64,000 bases of DNA from Limisalsivibrio acetivorans (lineage in GTDB: Bacteria > Chrysiogenota > Deferribacteres > Deferribacterales > Geovibrionaceae), in the NCBI RefSeq assembly GCF_000421105.1, contig NZ_ATWF01000001.1, forward strand, positions 1,995,407-2,059,406. The letters run 5' to 3'. Both the position numbers and the translations under genes were made by a program. The notes below the pieces were generated by a model. It was not told where the DNA came from and searched no databases. It saw only the letters and a program-made list of their open reading frames with translations. Positions 19,701-27,842 of the stretch are shown piece after piece. Every line of letters begins with the position of its first letter. Position 1 is the stretch's first letter.

Positions 19701-20162
19701 GTGTAGCGGGGCTTTAAGCCTGTTTGTATCGGCAACGAGGGGGCGTACATCGGTTAGGTTGTCGCCGAACTTATCGATCTTATGCATCCTGAGTACAGAG
19801 CGGTTCTGGGAATCCTGAAAATGGAGGAGTTCCAGATACGGGTTCTCTTTGCGAAGTATCTCAAAGTCGTCCGATACCAGGGATATCAGACGTTGACGAT
19901 TATTGTTGTTAAGGGCTTCGGCGGTCTTTCCACCCTCCAGAAGGGTGTCTATTCGGTAGAAATAATGTTTGGATACCCTTCTCATCTCTGCGTTAAAGGC
20001 GTATCGAACCTGCTTTGACATGTTCATGCGCAAGCTGTCCATCTCGCTTTTTTCGGCGTAGAATTCGAGTGCGGTTAACAGGAAAAGCATCAGAAAAAGG
20101 ATAACAGCAACGGTGTTAAAAACCTTTTTCCTGACTTTCAACGCATCGAAGGGCATAAACAC
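16728..20162 (-). CDS. Membrane diguanylate cyclase with five PAS domains
   Basis: 1144 residues. Order: transmembrane segment (about 12-32), extracytoplasmic sensor of double-Cache-like size (about 35-285), second membrane segment (about 290-315), then five PAS/PAC units beginning near 345, 465, 595, 730 and 860, and a C-terminal GGDEF domain. The active site is GGEEF (near residue 1058), preceded by RSAD, matching the RxxD product-inhibition site. It should therefore make cyclic-di-GMP and be feedback-inhibited. There is no EAL domain. It is divergent from the permease gene at 20432. The sensed ligands are unknown. Confidence 0.9.
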   Translation of the reverse strand: MFMPFDALKVRKKVFNTVAVILFLMLFLLTALEFYAEKSEMDSLRMNMSKQVRYAFNAEMRRVSKHYFYRIDTLLEGGKTAEALNNNNRQRLISLVSDDFEILRKENPYLELLHFQDSQNRSVLRMHKIDKFGDNLTDVRPLVADTNRLKAPLHGFELGKYGFYYRVSKPVFTNDGEHAGSVEFGIKLCYFFDILREIMPETTPVAVLSGIESASFPGLERGIIHNNKLIFSPDNNLGISAADASADDGYFLDNTTGKFIHAEVTDITDYKGRKIGELHAVRDATPMFNWSSVVLILMFVGGLGVCFTVLFMMNYGFAYFLRKLNRSKQDLDNLYELFNEGDTVIIKWKNNEYWDVEYATENIRRIFGYSRDSFLRNEIRYGDVIHPDDIDRVTDEVGEALRDNLAFFNHEPYRVLCPEGNYIWVHDSTKLIKNSRGVVTHFLGYLKNISEFINNNIELNEIRERYKLAAEGSNDGIWDWNVKNGEVYFSPRWKEMLGYNDEDIPHHVDSWANLIHPEDIDHVMSEVRRMLEGEIDFYETEHRVMAKDGSYRWILDRGKAFFDENGRPYRAVGFHTDITDKKTLELELESQRRFLQTLLENLPVPVYYKDTELNYIGCNDRFAEFSGIPKEDIIGKNAYDIVPPEQAELVHSRDEDALENPGELQIYESNINPIHCEEDVSVIFYKEAYRDASGEVAGIIGTIMDITQTKDLQRTLINSVFEMEVAKKNMDEAQRIARIGSWTWDFETGAVTWSDENYRILDIEIREVEPGFDVMMSFIHPEDRRAVKEEAEASVKERRRYSIDHRIVRRDGTIRIVEGRGELVYGEDNEPVSMIGTIQDVTELRNAQNELSDLNSRLMEYTEIVDEYVITFRTSSEGVLDYVSNALCRISGYDRKELIGKHHRVLKHPDMDEESYSKIWATLKGGKVWHGELKQMCKNGSEYWVKTSISPTFDRNEQINGFTAISQDITDKKKIEVLSVTDRLTRIYNRIRLDEVFRNEIVRSERYGTIFSIIILDIDKFKNVNDTYGHQTGDEVLKRTAELLLNNIRSADTVGRWGGEEFLIICPETDINGAKELAEKLRLVIAEEDFGEAGTITCSFGATQYIEGSTENIMMKYADEALYKAKRSGRNRTEAIPVPPSEVK

Positions 20163-20431
20163 ATCCTTTATCTATAGGGCTGTTCCAAAAAAGCATCCGC
20201 CGTGCTTTGAGAAAAAAATATACTATGCACTTTTGTGGACGTAAAGGTACATATTAATATTGGTATTCATTGTATATCACAAACCTGAGTTGCCAAAGAG
20301 ATATAATTATAACACATGGTCAGAGCGGTTACCCGTGCTATTTTCAGCGTTTATGTAAAAAATTTTACCTGTTGACTGAGAGCATATTTCGGCATATATA
20401 GAAATATGAAAAAGGTTATGGAGGTTGTTGT

Positions 20432-21724
20432 TTGGATTTAAGGAAGGAAATTAAGGCTATATCTATTGCGGCGGTTGTCTTTATTCTGTTTTACAACCTC
20501 CCCGCTGAGACTGAACGGTTCAGAGGTGCAGCGGTGGAAGCCTTTGCGTTGGCGAAATGGTATGCGAGGGAACATGTGCTCCTATGCCTTATACCGGCAT
20601 TCTTTATAGCGGGAGCAATAGCCGTATTTATTAATTCTGCCGCTATCATGAAGTATCTGGGTGCGGGTGCAAACAGGGTGGTTGCCTACGGGGTGGCTTC
20701 GGTTTCCGGCGGTATTCTCGCTGTGTGTTCCTGCACAATACTCCCCCTTTTCGCAGGCATATACAGGATGGGAGCGGGCATAGGCCCGGCAACGGCATTC
20801 CTTTATTCGGGTCCTGCGATAAACATCCTTGCTGTGAGCCTTACCGCAAGCGTTCTCGGCGCTGAGATAGGTATTGCAAGGGCGGTGGGCGCAGTTGTCT
20901 TCAGTATCGTTATCGGCCTGTTTATGGAGCTTTTCCATGGCGGTTCCGAGGATAAGGGGAGAGCGGCGCAGATGCCCGATGTTGAGGACGGACGCAGTGC
21001 CTGGCAGAATATCGTCTATTTTGCTCTGCTGATACTCATACTTGTATCCGCAACCCTTGCAAAACCGGACGAAACCGGTGGACTGAGCGGGCTTCTCTAT
21101 GCGAATAAATGGGCTTTAACCATTATTTTTGCCGTGTCGCTGTGCGCTGTTCTTTACGGCTGGTTCGGAGTAACCCTTTGGAAGCTTGCGGCAGGAGCGG
21201 GCTTTACCGCTTCTTCGTACCTGATACCGGGAGCATCGGAGCAGGTTGTCTTTTCCGCAGGCGTCATCGCCCTTTCTGTGGTTATCGCCACGGAGAAGGG
21301 TGAGGTCCGGGAGTGGTTCGAGCAGTCCTGGGGCTTTGCAAGGCAGATCCTCCCCCTTCTGCTGGCGGGTGTTCTTATTGCGGGATTCCTTCTTGGACGT
21401 GTGGGGAATGAGGGGATGATCCCGTCTGAATGGGTTAGCATATCCCTCGGCGGTGAATCACTACGGGCGAATTTTATTGCATCCTTTGCCGGCGCATTTA
21501 TGTATTTCGCCACGCTGACGGAGATACCTATAATACAGGGGCTTATGGACAACGGTATGGGAAAGGGGCCTGCGCTTTCGCTTCTGCTTGCGGGACCTGC
21601 GCTTAGTCTGCCCAATATGCTTGTGATCCGGAGCGTTCTTGGTACAAAAAAGACTGCAACATTCGTTCTACTTGTGGTAGTTATGGCCACTTTTAGCGGA
21701 TATATATTCGGAAAAATATTTTAG
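20432..21724 (+). CDS. UPF0718/ArsP-like permease
   Basis: 430 residues with about ten membrane segments in two halves. The motif AVCSCTILPLFAGIYRMG followed by GPATAFLYSGPAIN marks the predicted permease family that includes ArsP. The start is a TTG seven bases after GGAGG (20420-20424). It is followed ten bases later by a tiny thioredoxin, a pairing often seen for this family. The substrate (organoarsenical, sulfur compound or other) cannot be told from sequence. Confidence 0.85.
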   Translation: MDLRKEIKAISIAAVVFILFYNLPAETERFRGAAVEAFALAKWYAREHVLLCLIPAFFIAGAIAVFINSAAIMKYLGAGANRVVAYGVASVSGGILAVCSCTILPLFAGIYRMGAGIGPATAFLYSGPAINILAVSLTASVLGAEIGIARAVGAVVFSIVIGLFMELFHGGSEDKGRAAQMPDVEDGRSAWQNIVYFALLILILVSATLAKPDETGGLSGLLYANKWALTIIFAVSLCAVLYGWFGVTLWKLAAGAGFTASSYLIPGASEQVVFSAGVIALSVVIATEKGEVREWFEQSWGFARQILPLLLAGVLIAGFLLGRVGNEGMIPSEWVSISLGGESLRANFIASFAGAFMYFATLTEIPIIQGLMDNGMGKGPALSLLLAGPALSLPNMLVIRSVLGTKKTATFVLLVVVMATFSGYIFGKIF

Positions 21725-21733
21725 GAGGCATTA

Positions 21734-21967
21734 ATGAAGATACAGATCCTCGGAACAGGTTGTGCGAAATGCGAAAAACTTTATGAAGCGGCAGAAGCGG
21801 CGGCTAAGGCATCGGAGTTTGATTACGAAATGGAGAAGGTTCAGGATATCAACGATATTATGTCCTTCGGCGTTATGATAACCCCTGCCATGGCTGTGGA
21901 CGGCGAGGTTAAGGTCTCCGGCCGGGTTCCCTCCGTTGCGGAGCTTGAGGCTATGCTTAAGTCCTAA
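21734..21967 (+). CDS. Small thioredoxin-fold redox protein
   Basis: 77 residues, of the redox-active disulfide protein 2 type. It starts with the strand MKIQILG and the active-site motif GCAKC, with the cis-Pro region ITPAMAVDGEV. It has no signal peptide, so it is cytoplasmic. Translationally close (10 bp) to the permease, behind AGGAGG, so it probably reduces the permease substrate or the conserved permease cysteines. Confidence 0.88.
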   Translation: MKIQILGTGCAKCEKLYEAAEAAAKASEFDYEMEKVQDINDIMSFGVMITPAMAVDGEVKVSGRVPSVAELEAMLKS

Positions 21968-22035
21968 TATTTTCCTTTCAAAGCTCAGGAAATGTGAGAT
22001 AATAGAGGCTGAATAATTCAGTCCAGAGGTCTTAT

Positions 22036-22806
22036 ATGCAGCTCACATTCTCAGCGGTTCCCATTGGGGAAAAGATAAAGCCCAGAGGGCTTAACATCGG
22101 CGAAAAGGTTAACCATCTCCCATACTGTGCCAGGCTCGGCGAGAATCAGTGGGTAGTTGTATACCGCTTCGGCGTTCTTGTATCCGTTGGGCTTGGTGAT
22201 AAGGAGCGGCTTGATGTAATCAGCGAGCTTCAGCCCTTTGTGGGGTCCCCCCTCGAGGGGCTTGAGCCGGAGAACCTCTGTGTGAACACGGGCTATGAAA
22301 AGGATGAGTACCTCGAAGACGAGCTATACCTGAATGAGCTCACGAGGGAATATGTCCTTATGGTTGCGGATATTCTTGCAAAAAGCGTTATGCTGAACCG
22401 CTTTGAGCTGGATATGGCGAAGGTTTTTATCGAGATAGAGCCCCTCGCCCACAGGCTTGAGCAGGGAAAGATTACCATAAGCCCGAAGAGCCTTGTCCGC
22501 AGGATAGGCTCGTCTCTACTTGTTAAGCAGAGGATGATAGGGAGCATAGAGGTTAACGACAAGCCGGAGGTGCTCTGGGACTATCCTGAGATGGAGAAGC
22601 TTTACCTGACCCTTGAGGGGGAATATGAGATAAGGGAGCGCCACCAGCTCCTTGAGAAGAAATTGAGCCTCATCACCACAACAGCTGAAACCCAGCTGGA
22701 ACTCCTTCACAATAAGCACTCCCTCCGGGTGGAGTGGTATATCGTTATCCTCATCGTCGTTGAGATCCTGCTCACACTTTACGAGATGTTTATCAGACAT
22801 GTTTGA
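22036..22806 (+). CDS. DUF155/RMD1 family membrane-anchored protein
   Basis: 256 residues. The family core is visible: VVVYRFGVLVSVG near residue 45, the helical middle, then EVLWDYPEMEKLYLTLEGEYEIRERH. A single C-terminal membrane segment (about 233-252) anchors it. Homologues include yeast Rmd1 and mitochondrial RMND1, which support organellar translation; the bacterial role is unknown. It is a single gene, convergent with the DUF3800 gene, and marks the left border of the accessory island. Confidence 0.85.
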   Translation: MQLTFSAVPIGEKIKPRGLNIGEKVNHLPYCARLGENQWVVVYRFGVLVSVGLGDKERLDVISELQPFVGSPLEGLEPENLCVNTGYEKDEYLEDELYLNELTREYVLMVADILAKSVMLNRFELDMAKVFIEIEPLAHRLEQGKITISPKSLVRRIGSSLLVKQRMIGSIEVNDKPEVLWDYPEMEKLYLTLEGEYEIRERHQLLEKKLSLITTTAETQLELLHNKHSLRVEWYIVILIVVEILLTLYEMFIRHV

Positions 22807-22825
22807 TTGTTATCAATAACTATAG

Positions 22826-23737
22826 CTAACTCAAGGTTGAAAAGAAGCCATCTTCAGTAAAGAATCGATCATGCTTAGATCTAGATAATGCAGGGTAGTA
22901 TTGTATTCCCTTCCATCTCCAAATAATATTATCTTTTTCTTCTAGATATATCTGCTGGTTCATGGCGCACTTTAGAATTTCTTCCCATACCTTGAACATT
23001 TTATTATCACAATTTGCCTCTCTAAAACAGTCAAGAGAGTTACAATATGTATTACATATAGCGTAACTTTCAAAAATTTTCGAAGCGATGCCGCCCAATA
23101 AATCGACAATCTTTATTGCATTTACTTTATAATGAGAATGTTTCTCTTTTTTGGAGATAAACTCAGGACCTTCAATCTTAACATTCATGTTTTTTTCAAA
23201 ATCCTGCGCTATCTTTTTCTGTCTGGATATAAATTCTTTACTGTTGTTATCAATTATCCATTTGAGTGCGGGCTCGCCATTACTTGGATATAAACCTTTT
23301 TCATAATGTATTTTTTTCATGCACGCCAGTACCCTCTTAAGTATAAAATAGTATCCTTGATCGGCAGCATCTTTAATCCTTTTCTTATTGTTACTATCGC
23401 CGTCATTTTGTTCAATTTCTTGTTTATCAACAATGTAAAACCCAAAAAGTACTAACTCACCATTTTCATTCATTTTAGTATAGAAATTTTGAATGAATTT
23501 ATGGAGTTTCTGGGGGTTGTTTTTATTATCCTTTCCTAGTTTTTTCCACTCAGACAATCCTGTCCCCAGCGCTTCTTTGCTTGCAGATGATGCTGAACTG
23601 ATAAGATGTTTCAAGCTATCCGGATTCTTGTTTATAACAAGTGCGTAAGATATTGTGTATAGCTTTGAGGCATTTATGGAATGGGGTACTCCGGTGTCAC
23701 CGCTTTCATCGGATATGAAAATCATGAGCTTATCCAA
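22826..23737 (-). CDS. DUF3800 family protein
   Basis: 303 residues. The N-terminal MIFISDESGDTG is the DUF3800 hallmark (acidic DE-S-G on the first strand). Later acidic positions (WIIDNNSKEF and KIVDLLGG) fit an RNase H-like or nuclease-type fold, which is an inference. The start is TTG 23737, eight bases after GGTGAGG; an internal ATG at 23725 lacks a ribosome site. The gene is markedly A/T-rich compared with its left neighbour, suggesting transfer. DUF3800 genes are commonly found in mobile and defence-like settings and are known to be preceded by conserved RNA structures. Confidence 0.85.
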   Translation of the reverse strand: MDKLMIFISDESGDTGVPHSINASKLYTISYALVINKNPDSLKHLISSASSASKEALGTGLSEWKKLGKDNKNNPQKLHKFIQNFYTKMNENGELVLFGFYIVDKQEIEQNDGDSNNKKRIKDAADQGYYFILKRVLACMKKIHYEKGLYPSNGEPALKWIIDNNSKEFISRQKKIAQDFEKNMNVKIEGPEFISKKEKHSHYKVNAIKIVDLLGGIASKIFESYAICNTYCNSLDCFREANCDNKMFKVWEEILKCAMNQQIYLEEKDNIIWRWKGIQYYPALSRSKHDRFFTEDGFFSTLS

Positions 23738-23740
23738 ATA

Positions 23741-23799
23741 AAAAACCTCACCTGACTGCCAAAAGCAGCTGTACTCCCTGAAGGGAGCCGGCGGTGAGG
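23741..23799 (-). ncRNA. Structured leader RNA of the DUF3800 gene
   Basis: On the minus strand a closing stem CCTCACC (23799-23793) / GGTGAGG (23752-23746) encloses two hairpins, CTCCC-TTCA-GGGAG (23787-23774) and CTGC-TTTTG-GCAG (23768-23756), forming a three-way junction followed by six U. The 3' strand of the closing stem is also the best Shine-Dalgarno for the TTG start eight bases on. Several DUF3800 RNA motifs have been described upstream of such genes; whether this is one of them needs a covariance-model search. Confidence 0.65.
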
Positions 23800-24172
23800 C
23801 TTACGATTAATTCTGATTAATAATATCGGATAAAAACGAGAATTGTCAAGCGATATGTCTGAAATGTGAATATATGAGATTAGATTAGTACCTATGACAT
23901 TCAAAAGTAAATTGTTATCAATATTGACTATACTGGTTGCATCGTTCATTCTCTCGTCCACATAACACTCTAACTATAGTGTCATTCTCAAATAATTTAA
24001 AATAAATGTCAACTCAATGTGTATATCCTTCGCTTCACATTTCCTGTTCAACTCGTCACACCCCGTAACATCAGTTTACGCAAACACTAGTATTATCCTC
24101 CCACAGCAAACGAGAGCGAAGATCAATATCGAAATCTTTTGCTGATGCTCTATGCATGGGGAGGAGGGTTAT
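23800..24172. other. Gene-free control region before the tail operon
   Basis: A/T-rich divergent region between the DUF3800 gene and the tail operon. It contains an inverted repeat ACACT/AGTGT (23965-23982, eight-base spacer) that could be an operator and a TTGACT hexamer near 23935 that could be a -35 element. No capsid or portal remnant, integrase or attachment-site duplication was recognised. Confidence 0.4.
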
Positions 24173-24214
24173 ATGCCTGTTGTTTCTCGATCTGCTAATC
24201 GGGGTGAGGGATGA
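24173..24214 (+). CDS. Possible 13-residue leader peptide
   Basis: ATG behind a strong GGAGGAGGG, encoding MPVVSRSANRGEG. Its TGA overlaps the ATG of the tail terminator gene (ATGA at 24211-24214), so it may provide translational coupling. It may instead be the tail end of a deleted upstream phage gene; the frame is open only back to 24146. Confidence 0.35.
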   Translation: MPVVSRSANRGEG

Positions 24215-24642
24215 GTGTCCGCAGTGATATTTACTTAGGAATCGTGTCCGCTGTTCAATCAATAACTGCGGCAAAAGGATACGCTACGGATATTCAGGCG
24301 GTCTGCGGTGTTGATGGCGACTGCCTTGCCGCGTCTGCACTTCCGGTGGCAGTTGTACAAGACACAAACTGCACAGTTGATTTGTCACCCGAAGATTTCA
24401 CATCAAGAACTCTCAATATCATAATCAAAATTCATTTCTCCGGAACTGGCTCCGCCGCGCAGGCGAGGCAGGCAGTTTCCGACTTTTATTCAGCTGTCTC
24501 CGTGGACAGCACCCTCGGAGGAAAGGCTCGGAATCTTTATCCTGTAAGCGATAGCATCGTTATCGAGCAGGGGGAGACAATAAAAAGCATAGCGGCAATA
24601 TCAATGGCCGCTGAGTATGAAACAAACCTATGGGAGGACTAA
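24211..24642 (+). CDS. Tail terminator/completion-like protein
   Basis: 143 residues. The layout (N-terminal helix, GYATDIQAV strand, ALPVAVVQ, long beta core, C-terminal beta strand) and position just before the tube gene match gpU-like terminator proteins that cap a finished long tail. It is the first full gene of the tail operon and is followed without any gap by the tube gene. Function is inferred mainly from gene order; sequence similarity by eye is weak. Confidence 0.6.
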   Translation: MSVRSDIYLGIVSAVQSITAAKGYATDIQAVCGVDGDCLAASALPVAVVQDTNCTVDLSPEDFTSRTLNIIIKIHFSGTGSAAQARQAVSDFYSAVSVDSTLGGKARNLYPVSDSIVIEQGETIKSIAAISMAAEYETNLWED

Positions 24643-25158
24643 ATGTTTGTTGAAACGAAAAAACTTGGACCCTGTTATGTGACCTTCGGTACCCGTGACC
24701 TAGGCCTTACTTCCGGCGGTGTTGAGTTCGAACACTCCGTTGAATATTCCGATACGGAAGTAGACCAGTACAGCAGCCCCGTGGACAGCCAGGTCTCCAA
24801 GGCTACCGTAAGTGTGACAGTACCCCTCGCTGTATATGACGGTGAGGATATCGAATCTGTTTTCTACGGCGCTTCCGTTGTTGCAGACGGCACAGACCCC
24901 GCAAAGACAGCAGTTGATGTATCCGATTCCATCGGCACCAGCATTAGCACTAAGGCAGACATTCTCACCTGCACACCTAAGAGCGGCAAAGTGGACGACA
25001 CGCTCACCCTTTTCAGGGCGGCACCTAAGATGGAGAGCCTCAAGCTCCTTTATAAGAAGGACGACATCTCCATTATGTCCGTTAAGTTCGAGGCGCTTCC
25101 TGAGAGTGATGAGTCCGACAGGCTCTACAGAATCGGCGATCCCGCAGTTACAGCATGA
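24643..25158 (+). CDS. Major tail tube protein-like
   Basis: 171 residues, beta-rich, small-residue-rich and acidic, with the N-terminal LGPCYVTFGTRDLGLTSGGVEFE pattern seen in long-tail tube proteins that polymerise as hexameric rings. ATG directly follows the previous stop and is preceded by GGGAGGA. It overlaps the chaperone gene by four bases. Role inferred from fold pattern plus its position between terminator and chaperone genes. Confidence 0.65.
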   Translation: MFVETKKLGPCYVTFGTRDLGLTSGGVEFEHSVEYSDTEVDQYSSPVDSQVSKATVSVTVPLAVYDGEDIESVFYGASVVADGTDPAKTAVDVSDSIGTSISTKADILTCTPKSGKVDDTLTLFRAAPKMESLKLLYKKDDISIMSVKFEALPESDESDRLYRIGDPAVTA

Positions 25159-25487
25159 AAGTAATCAATCTGAACAGTTTTCATACTGTATGCAGGGTTG
25201 AGATCGACGGCGAGGAGTTCGAGGTGCGGGGGATTCCGCATATCGAAAGTCTTCAGCTTAAAAAGTACCATGAGGACAATCCCTCATCCTTCGACATAAG
25301 GGAGAGGTATGTGGAGATCCTCAAAAGCTGTACAGACATCCCCCACGATAGGCTGGAAAAGTTTCCGGGAATGCTTATCGATGCGCTGATGCTAACCGCA
25401 CAGGGCTATGACCCCAACCAGCTTATCGAGAATTCGACAAAGCAGAAGGAGGAAGGGGGGAAGGAAGAGGAGCAGAACGGGCAATAA
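25155..25487 (+). CDS. Tail assembly chaperone, short form (G-like)
   Basis: 110 residues, small and acidic, ending in a Lys/Glu/Gly-rich tail with a run of six G bases (25455-25460). Short product of the two-product chaperone locus that lies between tube and tape-measure genes in long-tailed phages and coats the tape measure during assembly. It starts at ATGA overlapping the tube gene. The -1 frame is open through its 3' end, allowing a longer product. Confidence 0.65.
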   Translation: MKVINLNSFHTVCRVEIDGEEFEVRGIPHIESLQLKKYHEDNPSSFDIRERYVEILKSCTDIPHDRLEKFPGMLIDALMLTAQGYDPNQLIENSTKQKEEGGKEEEQNGQ

Positions 25488-25807
25488 AGGAAGCAGATGA
25501 ATACGATTACGACTTTGTTTACTGCTCTATTCTGAGGTTTTATCAGTTATCAATGGCCGAGCTGGATCGTCTCCCGCTCGGTCAGTTCTTCCGGCTTTAC
25601 CGGCAGATAGTGTACATCACCGTCAATGAAAGCAGGCACAGAGCCATATCTAATGCAGCCGCAAGCGATCCATCCGGTGAAATCATGGCTGGATGGCGAA
25701 CGCTGATGATGGATGTGATTAAAGGCGAAGATGCCAGGGCTATTGAGGATGCCATTGAGTTTAAGAGGGTGAGGGATGAAAAGAAAACGCAAGGGAATAA
25801 CGACTGA
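25155..25807 (+). CDS. Tail assembly chaperone, frameshifted long form (GT-like)
   Basis: After the G-like frame, the -1 frame has no stop from 25412 to 25807, so it overlaps the G-like gene by about 75 bases. It reads through a Tyr/Asp-rich linker (EADEYDYDFVYCSILRFYQL) into MAELDRLPLGQFF and a helical T-like domain. A -1 slip in the overlap, most simply at the zero-frame GGG-GGG-AAG around 25455-25463, would yield a product near 216 residues. The ATG at 25553 has no good ribosome site, which also favours the fusion. Exact slip site not proven. Confidence 0.6.
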
Positions 25808-25829
25808 ACCGGCTGGAAGAAAAGGGATA

Positions 25830-25853
25830 GGGGTTGCTGAGAAATCAGCCCCC
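25830..25853 (+). other. GAAA-tetraloop hairpin before tape-measure gene
   Basis: GCTGA-GAAA-TCAGC stem (25836-25849) extended by GGGG/CCCC with a TT bulge. It is located between the chaperone and tape-measure genes. It could protect or punctuate the operon mRNA; there is no U-tract, so it is not a standard terminator. Confidence 0.5.
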
Positions 25854-25884
25854 GCCTGCCTTTCAATGAAAGTGGGGGTGTGAG

Positions 25885-27798
25885 ATGGGAGATGGTACTG
25901 CAAAAGCAACTGTAAATACTGCAGGCAAAATGATGAAAATAGCTTCATCGATGAACCTTGCAGGAATAGTTAAAGAAATAGTTATAGAAGTATTATTTAA
26001 TGGAATCCAGTTCCTGGTAAATAAAGACTGGGAAGCTGACCCTAATAAATATGAAATAAGATTTAGCGAACAGAGTCTTGGTGAACTAGAAGAAACGATA
26101 AAGAAACTTGGGCTCTCAATGACCCAAGTTCTCAAAGATATATCTGACGCTACAGAAAAGCAAATTAACGAACCATATGAGTATGCGAACAAGGCACTAA
26201 GATTAGGGTTTTCATATGATGATATATTTTCAGTTACAAAGTACCTATCCGATTATGGAGACAAGAACGATATCAAAAACATGAAAGATCTATACTTAGA
26301 ATTCTTTAAGAATATCGAGACATTTGATTATGAAAAGTTGAAAAATGCAGGGATCAATCTTGATAGTATGAATGTTGCGGAAATTCTTGAAAAACAGTCT
26401 GGGAGACTAAATCCAGACCAAAGACAGGTTATTGTTAATGAGATATTAAGACAAATCAATCAATCACTGGTTAATAACTCAGACAATCCTGACGCAAAAA
26501 CACTGTCTAGATTGGACCAAAGCTCGGGTAGAAATAATAATAAACTTGAGATTGATCGAAAACTGGCAGGAATTCATGACGTTCATGTTACCTCATCTGT
26601 TGTAACCAAAAAGCTCGATGAAGTCATTAAAAGCTATCAAGAAACTGTAACGGATGGCACAGGGTCAAAAAAGCTTCAAACTACTGATGCCGAGACAAAT
26701 GTCAATGATTCCCAGGTCATTCTGGGTGAAGAAGACATGCCCGAGGTTGAACCAGCCTACATCATAGATATCCAAAGCATCGTTAGTAAACTCAATGAAA
26801 TCCTGCAAGCTATTAATAACATTGAGCACACCCCCTATCCCCCCGCACCAAATGGGGGTGGTGCCCCTATAACCACCAGTGACAGCGACGAAAATGGTTT
26901 CTTTGACATAGCCTCTGAGCCTGGTGCAGGAAAAAAAGGTTCCAGTGATGTAGAAAAAATTCTGGAAGGTATCGAAAGTGAAAAGAAAGTAATAAGACTC
27001 ACTGAGCTTTACGGCGAAAGAGACGGCTATGACTGGCAGAAGGCTGAGATCCACAGAGAGATGCGTGAGACTGCCCGTAGATCAGGAGGAGATCCGAGGG
27101 TCATAGAAGCGGCACGGGAAATTAAGGATTACAAACTGGCTGATCTGGAACAGAGAAAGGAGGCCGAAGAACGACAGGCTGATCCGGTGTTTCAGGCAAC
27201 AGATGGCGCCCTCACAGAGATGAAGGATATCGGTCAAAAACATCTTCAGAGCTTTTTTGAAACAGGGACTTTGGACACTGGAGCGATGATAAGCGAGATG
27301 GCCAAAGGGCTAGAGATCTTCGCAATGCAGAAGGTTACACATCTACTTATGGAGGCCGCTTATAATGGCGTCATGTTTCTTGTTACAGGAGACTCAAAAC
27401 ACAGCAAAGCTGCATCGGCGGCCTTAAGTGGCGTTCCTGCAATCCTTTCCATTCTTGCAGGCTTCAAGGCGGGGAATATGCTTTCCAGCGGCGACAGCGA
27501 ATCTGGCGGCGGAGGAGCCCCTGTGGGGCAGGCCCACGACGGCTGGGAAGATGTTCCGGATACGGGCACTTACTACCTCGAAAAGGGTGAAACAGTACTC
27601 GATAAAAACACCACTAAATGGGTCAAGGAACAGAAGTCCGGCGGTATCAACATGCACAACAACATTACCATCAACGGCGGCGATGAAAAGAGTGTAATGC
27701 GGGCACTTCCTGCACTGAGACAGACCATTAAAGATGTTGTAACAGAGGACATAGCAAACAACGGACAGGTTCGTAAGTCTATTAAGGCTTACGCATAA
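25885..27798 (+). CDS. Tail tape-measure-like protein
   Basis: 637 residues, largely helical. Hydrophobic segments lie near the N-terminus (about 20-45) and at about 480-545. The C-terminus, with AHDGWEDVPDTGTYYLEKGETVLDK followed by a NNITINGG strand, is a pattern seen at the end of tape-measure proteins. It sets tail length; with the common scaling of about 0.15 nm per residue the tube would be near 95 nm, an inference. The central part (codons 30-330) is clearly more A/T-rich than the 3' third, hinting at domain exchange. Confidence 0.7.
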   Translation: MGDGTAKATVNTAGKMMKIASSMNLAGIVKEIVIEVLFNGIQFLVNKDWEADPNKYEIRFSEQSLGELEETIKKLGLSMTQVLKDISDATEKQINEPYEYANKALRLGFSYDDIFSVTKYLSDYGDKNDIKNMKDLYLEFFKNIETFDYEKLKNAGINLDSMNVAEILEKQSGRLNPDQRQVIVNEILRQINQSLVNNSDNPDAKTLSRLDQSSGRNNNKLEIDRKLAGIHDVHVTSSVVTKKLDEVIKSYQETVTDGTGSKKLQTTDAETNVNDSQVILGEEDMPEVEPAYIIDIQSIVSKLNEILQAINNIEHTPYPPAPNGGGAPITTSDSDENGFFDIASEPGAGKKGSSDVEKILEGIESEKKVIRLTELYGERDGYDWQKAEIHREMRETARRSGGDPRVIEAAREIKDYKLADLEQRKEAEERQADPVFQATDGALTEMKDIGQKHLQSFFETGTLDTGAMISEMAKGLEIFAMQKVTHLLMEAAYNGVMFLVTGDSKHSKAASAALSGVPAILSILAGFKAGNMLSSGDSESGGGGAPVGQAHDGWEDVPDTGTYYLEKGETVLDKNTTKWVKEQKSGGINMHNNITINGGDEKSVMRALPALRQTIKDVVTEDIANNGQVRKSIKAYA

Positions 27799-27842
27799 TT
27801 TCATTCAATTCAGTCAAAGACGTAATTATATGAGAGGGGAAC

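Noticed and set aside
20163-20431. Riboswitch before the permease gene
   Set aside because: No stable conserved fold could be found in this A/T-rich divergent region.
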